A stretch of 64,000 bases of DNA from Porites lutea (lineage: Eukaryota; Cnidaria; Anthozoa; Scleractinia; Poritidae). A program made the position numbers and the translations under genes. Below, one piece after another: positions 20,501-32,340 of this stretch (position 1 is the stretch's first letter; every line of letters begins with the position of its first letter). Location of the stretch: the NCBI RefSeq assembly GCF_958299795.1, contig NC_133209.1:17830868-17894867 (forward strand), in the 5' to 3' direction. The notes under the pieces are model-generated. The model did not search any database. It was not told the DNA's origin and saw only the letters and a list, made by a program, of their open reading frames with translations.

Positions 20501-22433
20501 GAAACACCGACAGCAGCATAAACCACAAGAAATAACAACTACAAGGGCATGAATCACCTTCAATAATGTAAGAGTCAGTGCAGCAAAAATAAGATTTGCT
20601 CAGTCAAATTTTAGTTTACCGTATGTCCAAACACAGCGGTGAGAAAGAGCAGTTGCAGAATGAGCTTATGAGTTGTGTTTTGCCTGTCAACACTTAATTT
20701 CAAAAAGGTAGTAAATATAAAGGCTTTTTCCTAACCCACTTGGAAGCAATCCAAGAACATCTTTCCTCTTAAGTAATAAATTTAATTATTTCTTTTGTTT
20801 TTCTTTTATTTTTGGAACATTTGGAAATAAACAAAGAGCTTTCTCTACCAGCATCATCAAAAAAACATGACTGCATGATGGCCATGTTGTTCAAGACAAT
20901 CATACCAGAATCTCGCCGGAACAATGTGTCATCAACTAACCAATTGGTGCGCGACGTTCATGTAGTGAATGTGGGAAGAGCCAGAACAATGGACCTCATC
21001 TCGTGCTTTGTGCAAAATGCCGCCTTCACCTTGCTTTTTATGCAGGCCACTACAGATGTTGTCTACCTTTCTTCTGTGTTTTCTTTGACTCTATAGAGGA
21101 CAGATACATTTCTAAGACAGACACTTAGTGCTGGTCCTAAAGATGTCCATCTTTGAGAATGCTGTGTGTACTGCATATGATAAATTCCTCATTTTTGAGT
21201 GATGAGTATAAAATGTGAGGCAGCATAAAATTGTGGTTGGCTGGGAAACTGTAACAGTCTGACTGTAATTATTAGACATCCCCTGAAAGAAATATTCCCC
21301 ATCTAGCCTTCCCTTTTGTATTTATCATTTCATATACACTGTACAATGTACCTTTTCCTTAACCACTGTATAATCTTATCAACAGGATTCACTGGCCACA
21401 GTTTGACTTGATTGGTGAAACCTCGGTGATAAACATCAAATAGGCCAGGGTCCTTTGAAAACATAGCTGCTGCTTCATCTCCAGTTGTGGTGTATAACTG
21501 TTCATTAATCCACCTAAACCTTGAAGATTCCAACTGCTTTGACATCTTCTCATGAAGACTTGATTTATTGTTGGGAAAAGATGGACTTGCCACCTCTTGA
21601 TCTATGTTAATTTGGTTTTTTGTGATCCAAATGCTGTCCAATTTTGTTTTTGAATAATCCTTTTCATCGTTATTGGTTTGAGGCCTTCCTATGTGTATAT
21701 GATTTGCTTCTGTTTGTTCCATGTTTGAAACATCGCAATCATCATTTGTAGAGGCATGATCACTAATTCTTTTGTCTTTCTTCCTTTTTTTCTTGTCCTT
21801 TTTTCTTTTATGCTCAACAGGTTCACAGCTGCTAGATCTTAACATCTTAGCTTTAGCATCTGCACTTGAAAGCAATGCAGAATCAATGCTTGCAACCTGT
21901 TTTGTTTTATCTTTATTGCTAAAGCCAGTATTCTCTTCGACTTCCTTTCCAGAATTGAAGCTCTTGCTTTCATCAATGGATTCATCAATGACGGACCCAT
22001 ATTGTTGGCTTTTGCATTTTAAAAGTTGAGAGTTACACTGCTGATCTCTTTTAAATTTATTCTTTACTCTTTTCCCCTTCGGTTTCCCTTCTGATTTCTT
22101 CACACTCTTGTCAGTATGATCAGTAAGCTTACTTTCTTCGTCTTCCAATCCATTTTGTTCGAGTTGAGAAGTCAGTTTTAGATCTCTTTTGAATTTATTC
22201 CTTTCTCTTTTCTCTTTCTTTTTCTTCTTCGCTTTTTCTGTATCTTCGTCGTTAATCAATGCTTTTCTTTTTCCTTTCTTTGATACATTTATGTGTAAAA
22301 ACTCGCTCCCTTCATGATCACCGTTGGGCTGAAAACGGTTGCTGGTACAGGTATCGCCAAACAGTTGATCGATAAGTAAATCCTGCTCCTTGGATGCACT
22401 ATTCCACTCTAATACTTCGAATGGACTTTGCAT
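17554..22433 (-). CDS. RRP8: Ribosomal RNA-processing protein 8 (rRNA m1A methyltransferase)
   Basis: RRP8/nucleomethylin is a nucleolar SAM-dependent enzyme that makes the N1-methyladenosine of large-subunit rRNA. Exons, in transcript order: 22433-21352, 20153-20024, 19450-19344, 18709-18613, 17676-17554. All junctions are GT-AG and the phases close to a 512-residue protein. Residues 1-300 are a lysine-rich, low-complexity tail with repeated KNKFKRD and [16 protein letters not shown] stretches, as expected for nucleolar targeting. From about residue 303 the family core runs: [28 protein letters not shown] motif [49 protein letters not shown], and the C-terminal [11 protein letters not shown]. 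The ATG at 22433 has A at -3, and [10 protein letters not shown] resembles the start of vertebrate RRP8; the frame upstream has no other ATG. Introns hold MITEs. Confidence 0.93.
20278..21048. mobile_element. Inverted-repeat element in RRP8 intron 1
   Basis: CGGCATTTTGCGTGAAGTGCG with GTCCATTGTTCTGGCTCTT on the left is mirrored on the right by AAGAGCCAGAACAATGGAC and GCAAAATGCCGCC. The arms are about 100 bp with indels. The 94-residue frame inside (20812-21096) is not supported as a gene. Confidence 0.7.
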
Positions 22434-22616
22434 TCTGCTACATGAAACTAACAATATTAAAAAGATCACGCATTCACAGACGAATTCTTCTTTAATAAAG
22501 ACTCCGCTGCGTCCGCCATGTTAGAAAAACAGTGTCATATGGTCAGCGCCCATCCAAATAGATTTGCGCCAGAGCGAGGCATGAAGTGTCCTCTTCTGCT
22601 CGATCCACGATCCATC
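22434..22616. promoter_or_regulatory. Divergent RRP8-RPS3A promoter region
   Basis: Only 183 bp separate the two opposed start codons, so both transcripts must start within it or have introns I did not see. CCGCCATGTT (22513-22522) matches the YY1-type CCGCCATNTT. A second match, on the reverse strand, overlaps the RPS3A start (ATGGCGG). CCTCTTCT at 22590-22597, 20 nt before the RPS3A ATG, could be the 5' TOP tract of the ribosomal protein mRNA. No TATA box is apparent. Confidence 0.65.
22466..22519 (-). other. Short upstream ORF in the RRP8 leader
   Basis: An ATG with A at -3 and G at +4 opens 17 codons (MADAAESLLKK...) and stops 32 nt before the RRP8 start, in a different frame. It would be translated if RRP8 transcription starts upstream of 22519. 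Alternatively it is a coincidental product of the YY1-like CCGCCATG motif. Confidence 0.35.
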
Positions 22617-23506
22617 ATGGCGGTGGGAAAAAACAAGAGACTGACCAAAGGAAAAAAGGGTCTTAAAAAGAAAATGTGAGTGATTAAATTTATCATTGCC
22701 ATCCAAGAAGTATTTCAGCATCTTTTTAGAACTATTATATGTAACGAAAATGGGCGGATGGCAAGAATTTGTATAGGATTCAGCTGGATGTATCATAAGC
22801 AACAAGTCATGTTTCCCGTTAGTTACAGCAAGTAATAATCGGCAATCATAGAATTTATTCCAAAAATATTAAAAATGGATGGGATAAAATCATGAGAACT
22901 CAAATAAGGGAGCGGCGACATTTTTCGCAAGTGTGTCTTTGAATTTCCGCTAAATTGATGTTTGATATTTTTGTCAATAGCGTTGATCCCTTCACCAAAA
23001 AAGATTGGTACGATGTCAAAGCTCCATCCATGTTCACCATCCGACAGATTGGCAAAACTATGGTGACCAGAACAGCTGGAACCAGTGAGTATTTTCTATA
23101 TTTTTATTTTATTTTCCATGCACTTGCTGTCCATCTATTAAATTTATACCATTATTCTAAGCAAGGGGGGGTAAAACCCGGTTCAGACGCCGTACTTTTT
23201 ATGAGCCGAACCTAATACACTGAATTAAGTACATGAAAAGTTCGGCGTCTGAGTCAATTAGGAACGCCTGTTTCAATTAAGAACGGCTCAGCCGTTCTTT
23301 CCGCCTAGCCTGGTATGGCTTTTAGCATTTACAAAGACATTTGCATCACTTGTTGGTTGCTTAGCTGTTTTGTATATGCCCCGAAAGAAACATTTGCAGC
23401 AAGCTGTCTGTGGTTTCCTTGTGCATTTGTTTAGACACCTTCAAATTCTTGGAGGTGGGGGGTGACTAGCAGGTTTGAAGACTGGATTTAACCAGGTGAA
23501 CAATGT

Positions 23507-23538
<32 letters not shown>

Positions 23539-25242
23539 CACGGATGGTTAATGGAAATTCCTAGGGGGTGGGGGGGCTAAAGGGTAGAATTTTCCGAGGG
23601 GTACAGGGGGTGCCCACGAGAATAATTTTCCACAGGGTTGTAAAAGACGCGATCGATCATACGAGACATACTTAAGTATATGTGGATTATTTTGATTTGT
23701 AGCACAACAAAAATTAGAAGTAGATGCCCTTTTGAGAAAAAAAACTTCAAGATGTTTGTCTCAAACGTCGATCGTCTTCTTTGCTGGGAGTTCGCTATCA
23801 TCTCCGCTCTAACGATTTGTCCACACGCTCTAACGATTTGTTCTAACGCTCTAACGGATTGCTCTTACGATCTAACGGTGGTTTCTAAACAGCTAACGGT
23901 CGGTCCGTCCAACGTTTGACTTTGACGAAGTCTTTCAATAAATATCGTCCTTCCGGCAAATCGATCGCAATTCTCAACAGGTTACTTCTCTGGGAATAAA
24001 TTCTAGCGCATCGATTAATAATAATTTCTTTATGTCGAACATGTATCTAGATTGTGGACTCGACTGCAGATAGTCTGACAAAAACTTACGCTAATCGAGA
24101 ACAAACGTCGTCTAACTCGGCGATATATTTCTCGAGCTTTGTGTAAACAACTTTATGCAAATTTCTGTTGACATTCAGTGAGCTCGTGGCGACAAAGCGT
24201 TGCGTGACGACCCAAATGAGACCTTTGCTGTATTTTATTATTGACTTCTAATAGAGTACCATTGAAGGCAAGCTGTTTGTCCAACAGACCTTTCGCCAAA
24301 TCAACTTTTGCCCGAAAATAATAACGATCTGTTCCTTCTTTGTGGAGAAGACTTTCGATCACGTGCTAGGCAACGAAATAGATCATGTTTCACTGATGTT
24401 CATTTCTGAACATGAATCGATGCAAATATGGGACGCAAAATGAATGTTTGCATATTTTGTTCTTTTATAACCCAAATAGGTTTTTTGTAATTCCTGAGAT
24501 TTGTTTAACTGCAAGTGTAATTCATTCAAAGTTAAACTTAATTACAAACATCGAGAGATCAACTTTGTGGTGACTTTAGGACCCGAGGCCGAACAAACAA
24601 CTCGGATAAACTTTGTTGTAAGTTAGTTTTCTAGTAGATCCGTTTTGAAATTCGAATTTCTTCACATAGTTTAATGTTAAATCAGTAGTTAACGTTGAAG
24701 TTATGCTGTAAATGTTGCATTTGAGATGAAACTGTCTTAGACAAGACGTGTACATAGTGAAACTTAATTACAGTACCAGACATCAACTTTGTCTAACTTT
24801 GTCTGTAGGTAGATTCGTTTTGAAACTTGAAAATGTTCACATAGTTTTATTTCAATGAATAATTCAAATTTAAAGTTATGTTTTAAATGTTTTCTTGAGA
24901 TGACATAAACTTATTAATCTCTGTTCTGCCTCGTGTTTCACTGGAAGGACTAATATTAAAAAAGAGAGACCGCTCATAGTCTATCAAGCGTCCTTTACCT
25001 ACGTAAGAAATACATATTGTCTTGTAAAAGATTACAAATAGGTCAAAGATTATAAAAAAAAATGTGTCTTAAGATGAGAACAGTTAATTTTAAGCGGTAC
25101 ACGGTCGATTATCTCTAAATATGGCAAATTAAGACCATGAAAAGGAAAATAGGAAATTCCTGGGGGGTGGGGGGGTTATACATGACCCCTCTGGAACGGA
25201 AATTCCGAGAGGGTGGGGGGGTCTAATCGGAAGAACCATCCG

Positions 25243-25275
<33 letters not shown>

Positions 25276-28200
25276 ACAATTTATGTGTGTTCCTTGCTCG
25301 TTGCAGAGTTTTCTCTTGGGGTGTAAACAAATCAACTACACAAGTGACAAGTGAGGCAAACGACTTTGTAAAGGTTAAAGGCCATGCCAGAAAAAAACCT
25401 CTGCTCGTAGTGTCGGAAAGAATTCCTCTGGCCCGGCACATTTATTGTTTGTAACGTTCTCATATGTCATGAGGCTGTGTGGAAATCTTACCATTACTTG
25501 TGGTGCTTTAATTTTGTGATTATGGAAACTGTGTATTTTGCTATTACTTTGATATGTGAGTTAGCTAAGTTTTTGGCTGAAAAATAGGGTATAGGCCAAT
25601 AAGGACGCAAATTTGCGTAGTGTCAAAACACATGTAATTTGAAACCTACTTTTCAGGTACTGTATATGCATACTACCCTACTGTGAAAAGATGCGCTTTT
25701 CTGCACTTCGATAAACTCATTGGCTTAAATTTTATAGCTGCTCTATGAACTGATAGGTTTTTAATTATCCGACGTAAATTTTTTTCCAAACTGTAAATTT
25801 AAAAATTTTCTAAAACTGACGCTGTTATTATAAGAATCTTAACCAACGTTTCAGCAATGCTGCCTTCTTCAGGGTATACAAGACTAAATACCATTAAAAG
25901 TTCGTTAAATTTAGCTCACGTGATTGATGGCATACTTGAGCGCACGTGCCACATAAAATAGCACGTACTACGCTGCGCAGGTTTTTCAATCTTTATTTAC
26001 ACAAGTAAATTTTTTCCAGTAGAGTTCACTGGCACATCCGTTTGTCCAAAAGAAGCCAAAAGCTATAGCTGTGCTTTTGGAAACGTTGCCAATCGGTCTA
26101 CGAATCATTTCAGCTTGAAATGTTTAACAAAACTTGCAGGCAGTTACAAGCAAAGCTATCATCTTAAAGTTTTTTAAAAAAGGTAGTTTTCAAGGTAGTG
26201 CAGTGGTTATAAAGCGACCTTATTAAAAGCCTGTTTTGCGCAAATACAGAAATACCGATCCTTCAAACAGTCTACGGGTCGGAGAGGTAAAAATTGGTTT
26301 GCACGTTAGTCACGTTAAAGCTTTACTATTGGTTCATTAAATCCCTCAAGAATTTTGGCCATGATACTTGACGTTTCTAGGCCATCTCATGCTACAGGAA
26401 TCACGTAGCGCACGACAAGAATCGCATAGCACGCTACAAGAATAGTTTAACGTGCGACACGAGAGAGTGGTAACTTACTGTCTTTTGAGCAATTTGGTGT
26501 GATAAAGGCTCGAAATGCATATGATCAGATTACAAGTGATAGAAGATCAATGTGCATTGTGGAAGTCCCAATCAAAGCTGGCTAGTACATACCTGCTGTA
26601 CATGCAAAATAGCAATCTGTAGATTAGGATTGCAGGCTCTTCTGGTTGCCTGCCATTTTGCACTTTCCACTTAGTCCAAATTTCTTTCCAATCTCTTGAC
26701 TTCTGACAGAAATTGCTTCTGATGGTCTCAAGGGACGTGTGTTTGAGGTATCACTAGCTGACCTTCAGAACGATGAGGTCGCATTCAGGAAGTTTAAACT
26801 CATTTGTGAGGATGTCCAGGGTAAAAACTGCCTCACCAACTTCCATGGTATGGATATGACCACAGACAAGCTCAGGTCACTTGTGAAAAAATGGCAGGTT
26901 AGTGAATCACCAGCAAGCTTTTAGTTTACAAAGCTTTATCATAAAACTATAAGAGTACATGTAAATGTGACTTCTCACTTCAAAATATTCCTTATGATTT
27001 ATGTTCGGACAGCTAACATCATGTAAATGCTCTTCCTTCAGACTCTTATCGAAGCAGCTGTAGATGTCAAAACCACTGATGGCTATCTACTGAGGCTGTT
27101 CTGTATTGGTTTCACGAAAAAACGTCAAAACCAAATCAAGAAGACAGCTTATGCCAAGCACTCACAGGTGAAAGCCATCCGTAAGAAGATGGTGGACATT
27201 ATCACACGCGATGTCAGCACTGGTGACCTAAAAGATGCGGTCAACAAGCTGTAAGTATTGAGAAAGTCTGTGATGCGATTTTATCTTGGGTCTTACATGA
27301 ACATGTGACCCACCTGTTTCAGGGCAACAAAATGTTGTTTTTTTTAATTGAGTGGATTAAATCAATTTACCACCATAGAAATAATGAAAAGCATAAGTTC
27401 TTTGTCAGAGGAATACACTCCTGTGAGGAAGGGCTAATGCTCAAAACATGAGGTTTTCATTCTGTTTATGGTGGTAAAGTTGACATAAAGGAGCTGGGTC
27501 ACAAATTTTATCAAGAGTCTAACTCTAAGAACTGCCAGCAAACTGAGTGAAACATATAAATGATCACTCAAAACATTAAATGAAAGTACCACTAGCAACT
27601 GGGAGTTATTTTTGGACAAAAAGCTTTTAGCATTAAGTTCCATGGTGCTTAAGGAATCATAATTGGCAACAGTTACAAAATGCACGAGACAGCTATGACA
27701 CAGCCCCTTGAATTTTCTATTTAGTTGAAAAACCATTTTTTTTAATTTTCCTTATACAGTTGAACCTCCCATAAGCAACCACCCAAAATGCAAAGAGTTA
27801 GTGGTTGCTTACGGGAGGTGGTGGCTTACAAGAATTGAACCACAGGAGGCCCCTTCTGAGAAGAGGTCTGGGCACATCTACTGTATGGAAGATAATTATT
27901 TATTGCATGCAATTTCTAAGTTACGCCCTGTGTAGTTTCATTTTGTTGCTAAAGTTCTTTGTGTATTCAAAGTAGCACAGAGCTCACAGCGAACATAGAG
28001 ATCAAAGAATGCGTCAAGTAGAGAGGTTAAAAACAGTATAAAATCATAAAACTTTCAGGGTCAAAAAGTGGTCGCAGTCGATTACAGGAGGTGGTCATTT
28101 ACTAGAGGTTTCAACTGTAAGGCTTTGACTGGGAAAGTTTTGTTGTTTTGGTTAGGCAGTCGGTCATGGGAGGTGGTCGCTTATGAGAGGGGGTCACACA

Positions 28201-30527
28201 TGGAGGTTCGACTCTATAAGATTGAAAGATAAGCCCCCCGGGGGCTTGTACTTGGAAAATTGCCCTCAAATACAAAGTAAAACAAAGCCAAAGTGGTAAA
28301 TTTCCTTCCAACTATAAGGCTGGCGCAATCGATTTTCAAACGCAAATTTCCCTCCGTAGATAAGCCCCTCCGAATATAAGCCCCTCCAAAAAAAGGCTGC
28401 TCAAAAACGGCCTTTGAAAAATATAAGCCCTGGGGCTTATTTTGGGAATTTTATGGTATGTTAAAGATCAAAGTGCATGCTCTGGACAGCATTTTCTTTA
28501 CCACAATGTATGTGGTATTATCAGTATTTTTCAGACAACACGGTAGCTTGTTATTGACTGTATTTTATTGATAGGATCCCAGATGCTTTTGGTCGTGACA
28601 TTGAGAAGGCGTGCCAGTCCATCTACCCTCTTCATGACGTTTTTATCAGGAAGGTGAAGGTTCTCAAGAAACCCAAATTTGATCGTAAGTTGAAGTCGCA
28701 CTAAATGGTACAGAAAAATGTGGTTTTATTAACTTGCAGTTATTTATGCAATTACAAATGAAAATTTACAGTGTAGTGCGCGGTTGTTCGCTATATGAAC
28801 ATCCTTCGCGTGATTCAGTGGTGGGTGTAGTCTCCATCATGTAGCGTTGTTGCCACACGGTTTCTTCTTCCCCCCTCCCCCCCCCCTCCCTGATGTTCTT
28901 TCGTCATTCGTATTGACTTTTTTTCAGTGGGACAGGTCTCATTTTTTGTTTCCTTCTGACACTAAGTACCGGTCCCGAAGGTGTCCGTTGTAGAGAGAGT
29001 TGACTGTAGACAGGGTTGCCAGGGTTGCCTGACACATGCAGTAGTTGTGATCAGTGTTTTTCCTTCTGGATGCTTTCTTCCAAAGTCCTTCTTGCTCTGT
29101 CTGCGAAAAGCGGAAAAAGTTGAAAATAAAGAGAAAAATATTGATGACCTGCAGAAAAACCTAAAGCAAATGTAAACATTACATTTATTTCAAACGAGGT
29201 CTTTATTCCGGAGCAATTTGGCTTCCTGAAAGGGAAATCTTGTCTTTCTCAATTATTATCATCGTTTCACGATTGGGCCAGCGGGAGAAACAAAGGTTTG
29301 ACAACTGATGTTATATTTTTGGACCTTTCAAAAGCTTTTGACTCGGTGCCACATGAACGCCTTTTGACAAAGATACACGCATATGGTATCCAAGGTCCAC
29401 TCCTGTCTTGGCTTAGAAGTTTTCTCACCAATCGATACCAGCGCGTTGTTCTGCGGGGACATTACTCATCTTGGACTTCCGTTTTGTCTGGTGTACCCCA
29501 AGGAACTGTGCTGGGACCCATTTTATTTTTAATTTATATTAATGATATTTCAAGAAACATTATGTCAAGCACAAAACTTTTTGCAGATGATATGAAATTG
29601 TATAGGATACTCAGGGATACTAAGGAAGATGTTGAAGAGCTACAGAAAGATCTTATTCGCCTGGAATCTTGGAGCCATGTCTGGCAGCTGAAATTTAACA
29701 CAGATAAATGCGAAGTGATGCGCATTTCTAAAAAAAATGATTACTCAAGTCCTCAATACCATCTATGTGGTAACCAATTAAAAGCTGTATCTGAAGTTAA
29801 GGATCTCGGAATCTATATTACTTCGAACCTGTCATGGAGTATGCAAGCTAACAAATGCGCAAATAAGGCAAATAGTGTGCTTGGATTCATTAGGCGAACG
29901 GTGGGTCCTAAAAATCCTCAGTTGTTTTCAAAACTTTATAAGAGTCTAGTACGTCCGATACTCGAGTACTGCTCTCCAGTTTGGTGTCCGCACCTTAAAA
30001 AAGACTTAAACACCTTGGAGAAAGTACAACGTAGAGCATCTAAATGCGCCCTTGGAAATATTGGGCAAGACATGCCTTACGAAGAACGCCTAAAGCTCCT
30101 TAAATGGCCATCACTTGGACTTGATCCCTCGGCATTTTTCTCGGCATTTTTCACATTTGCACATGATTTTCGGCCCTTAAGAGCCAACCATTGTTTTAAA
30201 CTTAAGCTTACATCAGCAACTTTAAATAGTTTTAAACAATTTTTTTTTTATACGCATAATAGATAAGTGGAACAATCTTCCAAAGGAAGTTGCTGAGGCA
30301 GAGAATTTGAATATTTTCAAGAACAGACTGAGACGTTACCTTACAGATTTTCCTAGTGAACACTAAGTTCTTTTACTGTGTGATGTTTTATATACATATA
30401 TAGTTACTATTTTAAACAGTTGTAAATAATTTATTTCTTAATGTATTTTATTATCAGGAGATAAACTAGAAAGGGATAACCTCTTTTATCTCCTTTTCAC
30501 TTTCCGATTTGGATTTGTGAATAAACA

Positions 30528-30584
<57 letters not shown>

Positions 30585-30814
30585 AGCAGGTCAGTGAAAA
30601 GTCAGGGAATTTTTAACTTTCTGATGAGTGGCAACCCTGTAGACTAGTTACATTGATTTTGTCCGAGATCTAATGCCGCGTACTTTGCTCTGTTTGTGCA
30701 GTCGGCAAGTTGATGGAGATGCACGGTGAAGGAGCAGCCCACAGTAGCACAGATGAGACTGGTGCCAAGATTGATAGAGACAGCTTTGAGCCCCCTGTTC
30801 AAGAATCTGTGTAA
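22617..30814 (+). CDS. RPS3A: 40S ribosomal protein S3a (eS1)
   Basis: This is eS1, a core protein of the small ribosomal subunit platform. Exons are 22617-22675, 22981-23084, 26710-26897, 27042-27250, 28575-28684 and 30702-30814. All introns are GT-AG, and the phases join into 260 residues (human 264). The product reads [12 protein letters not shown], then [98 protein letters not shown], and ends EPPVQESV, nearly family consensus throughout. The ATG follows a pyrimidine tract typical of TOP mRNAs, and an ATTAAA lies 37 nt after the stop. It diverges from RRP8. Introns 2 (3.6 kb), 4 and 5 are loaded with mobile elements, unusual bulk for a ribosomal protein gene. I looked for box C/D snoRNAs, which introns of this gene host in vertebrates, and found none convincing. 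Confidence 0.96.
23177..23255. mobile_element. Short Harbinger-like MITE remnant in RPS3A intron 2
   Basis: GTTCAGACGCCGTACTTTT at the left mirrors AAAAGTTCGGCGTCTGAG at the right. The words resemble the internal GTCAGACGTCGAA blocks of the MITE at 14463-14988. Confidence 0.55.
23504..25278. mobile_element. 1.8-kb TIR element in RPS3A intron 2
   Basis: TGTGTGGTTCCAGAAAATAT opens the element and its reverse complement ATATTTTCTGGAACCACACA closes it. The terminal repeats continue through a C/G run and ACGGATGGTT / AACCATCCGT, giving about 45 bp of TIR. The interior includes a GCTCTAACGATTTGT-like short tandem repeat (23805-23900) but no recognisable transposase. A shorter relative lies at 56689-57576. 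Confidence 0.8.
27757..28214. mobile_element. Tc1/mariner- or pogo-like MITE in RPS3A intron 4
   Basis: CAGTTGAACCTCC at the left and GGAGGTTCGACTC at the right are near-perfect inverted repeats, each bordered by TA. Several GGAGGTGGTCGCTTA-like words recur inside. A second possible right end (GGTTTCAACTG, then TA) at about 28120 suggests two overlapping copies. Confidence 0.7.
28220..28458. mobile_element. AAGCCCC-rich MITE in RPS3A intron 4
   Basis: GATAAGCCCCCCGGGGGC at one end and TAAGCCCTGGGGCTTATTTT at the other flank GATAAGCCCCTCCGAATAT. The same words occur, in reverse orientation, at 63105-63660. Confidence 0.7.
29190..30583 (+). mobile_element. 5'-truncated CR1/L2-like LINE in RPS3A intron 5
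   Basis: The reverse-transcriptase region is read in the host gene's sense direction from about 29190: [51 protein letters not shown], the catalytic FADD, and [10 protein letters not shown]. The main frame stops at 30266 after a T9 run; the C-terminal segment ([13 protein letters not shown]) continues in another frame to 30365, so there is at least one frameshift. The endonuclease and ORF1 are missing. The element ends in an (ATT)n tract at about 30530-30583, a tail seen in this LINE group. It is inactive. Confidence 0.9.
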
Positions 30815-30850
30815 AAAAAAGAAAAATGAGTGGAAAATTCAACATAAAAG

Positions 30851-30856
30851 ATTAAA
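30851..30856 (+). terminator. RPS3A polyadenylation signal (ATTAAA)
   Basis: A common variant hexamer 37 nt after the RPS3A stop codon. Confidence 0.5.
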
Positions 30857-31200
30857 GTTCTGAAACCAGAAAAGTTTCTATGCCCCTCCTTTCTTATTTT
30901 GAAAGGTCTTTAAATTCTCATAGTGGTACTTGACTTAAAACTTCTGCGAAATATTTCTGTGCTTTCTCGTCTTACAACGTGGATGATTAATTTGCCTACA
31001 GTTCCAACAAGAAAAGGCAAAGGATTAAAACTTTAAAGAGGAGGAGAGGACATGTTGGACGCCCGGTTTAACATGTTTCGACTAAAATAATTTTCTTGTT
31101 CCCGCTTATTTGCATGAGATTCAGTTCTGCGAAATGCGACGTGTCAACCGGGCCTAAGAGTTTGGTGAAATGTGTTTGTTCCTATTCCCTTGCATACTAA

Positions 31201-31391
31201 GGGCCTGTTCACATGAAGGTGGGGGACCCCAGGTCGATGAGGTAACATTTGGCGGGTTACCCCACGCATCATGTAAACGTGATCACATTAAAATGAGAGA
31301 TTAATATATGGATAGACAGGTTACCCCACCTAAGCGGGTTACCTCACCTATCTGGGGTACCCCAACTCCATCTAAACTGTCTGTGAGGCCC
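31201..31391. mobile_element. Harbinger-like MITE, copy 1 (GGGCCTGTT termini, TAA duplication)
   Basis: TAA (31198-31200) then GGGCCTGTTCACATG at the left, and CTGTGAGGCCC then TAA (31392-31394) at the right. The interior has paired GGGTTACCCCAC-type words. A close relative lies at 40565-40750. Confidence 0.85.
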
Positions 31392-31682
31392 TAAGCCAAT
31401 GCATCCCTGTGATATAAGCTTAAGTCTGCCTAGGCTCAACGATCGCTTTGATCGATGAAGAGTTGTTTCCATTTGATCGTTAAACTTTCATATGGAAGCC
31501 CCAATCCTAACGCTTTCAGTTTCACCTGCAGCTCAGTGCACCAGCAAAGCAAACCCAGCGCGAAACTAAATATACCACAACCACTGTCACCACACACTCG
31601 AAATGCTCTCGAGTGGCTAATTTTAAAGCAGTTATGTCACGAGGATATTGCTGTCGTGGGTTAGTTCCATGCTGAAATAATA

Positions 31683-32138
31683 GGCCTTATTCACGATGAC
31701 CGCCATCTTTGCTCGCGTTCAAGGACTGATGTCACGTGGCTTCTCAGGGGGCCAACAATTGATAAAATTTTCCAATACAAGAAATCGCGGTCGAGTTTGT
31801 TTATTCTTGACAACAGAAAATGAATAACTTTTTATATGAAATGCGATATTGGCAAATTGTGGGTGGAAGTGACCATTTTTACTTTTTTGGATGCAGTCGC
31901 GACCGTAGAAGTCATCACAACGAGCAAGAATGAAGTTGATTTTGTCGAAACTCAAACAGCACATTTTGCATGACCATTGAATCGACGTTTCGTTTTAAGA
32001 GAATAAACAAGGTCGACCGCGATTTCCCACATTGGCAGATTTTATCTCTAGCTTACCCCCTGAAATACCACGTGACATTGCTTTTATCCAATCAATCCTA
32101 AAGCACGTGCGAAGATGGCGGGTATCGTAAATAAGGTC
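31683..32138. mobile_element. TA-flanked MITE (GGCCTTATTCACGAT termini)
   Basis: GGCCTTATTCACGATGACCG at the left mirrors CGGGTATCGTAAATAAGGTC at the right. CCGCCATCTT / AAGATGGCGG follows inside each end. TA borders both ends, as for Tc1/mariner-type insertions. Confidence 0.75.
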
Positions 32139-32158
32139 TATTACTTCGTGCCCTTTTA

Positions 32159-32340
32159 AAGGGGCGGATCCAGGATTTTTTTGAGGAGGGGGTGCACTCG
32201 TCTCTTGCTCTACTTTAACAGCAGTAAACCACAGTTTTTTTTTTGCAGAATGCCAGTTGTATTAGAAAACCGCAGGTCATCTCAGAGGGGGGGGGGGGGG
32301 GGTGCTCACCCCCTGCACCCTCCCCCTAGATCCGCCCCTG
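32159..32340. mobile_element. hAT-like MITE (GGGGCGGATC termini)
   Basis: AGGGGCGGATCCAGG at the left mirrors CTAGATCCGCCCCTG at the right. The interior has a run of 17-18 G near 32286-32302. Confidence 0.75.

Noticed and set aside
20812-21096. 94-codon + strand frame in RRP8 intron 1
   Set aside because: It lies within the inverted-repeat element 20278-21048 and has no protein family features.
22676-30701. Intronic box C/D or H/ACA snoRNAs in RPS3A
   Set aside because: Isolated near-matches to box C occur, but I could not pair any with a box D and terminal stem; a covariance-model search would decide.
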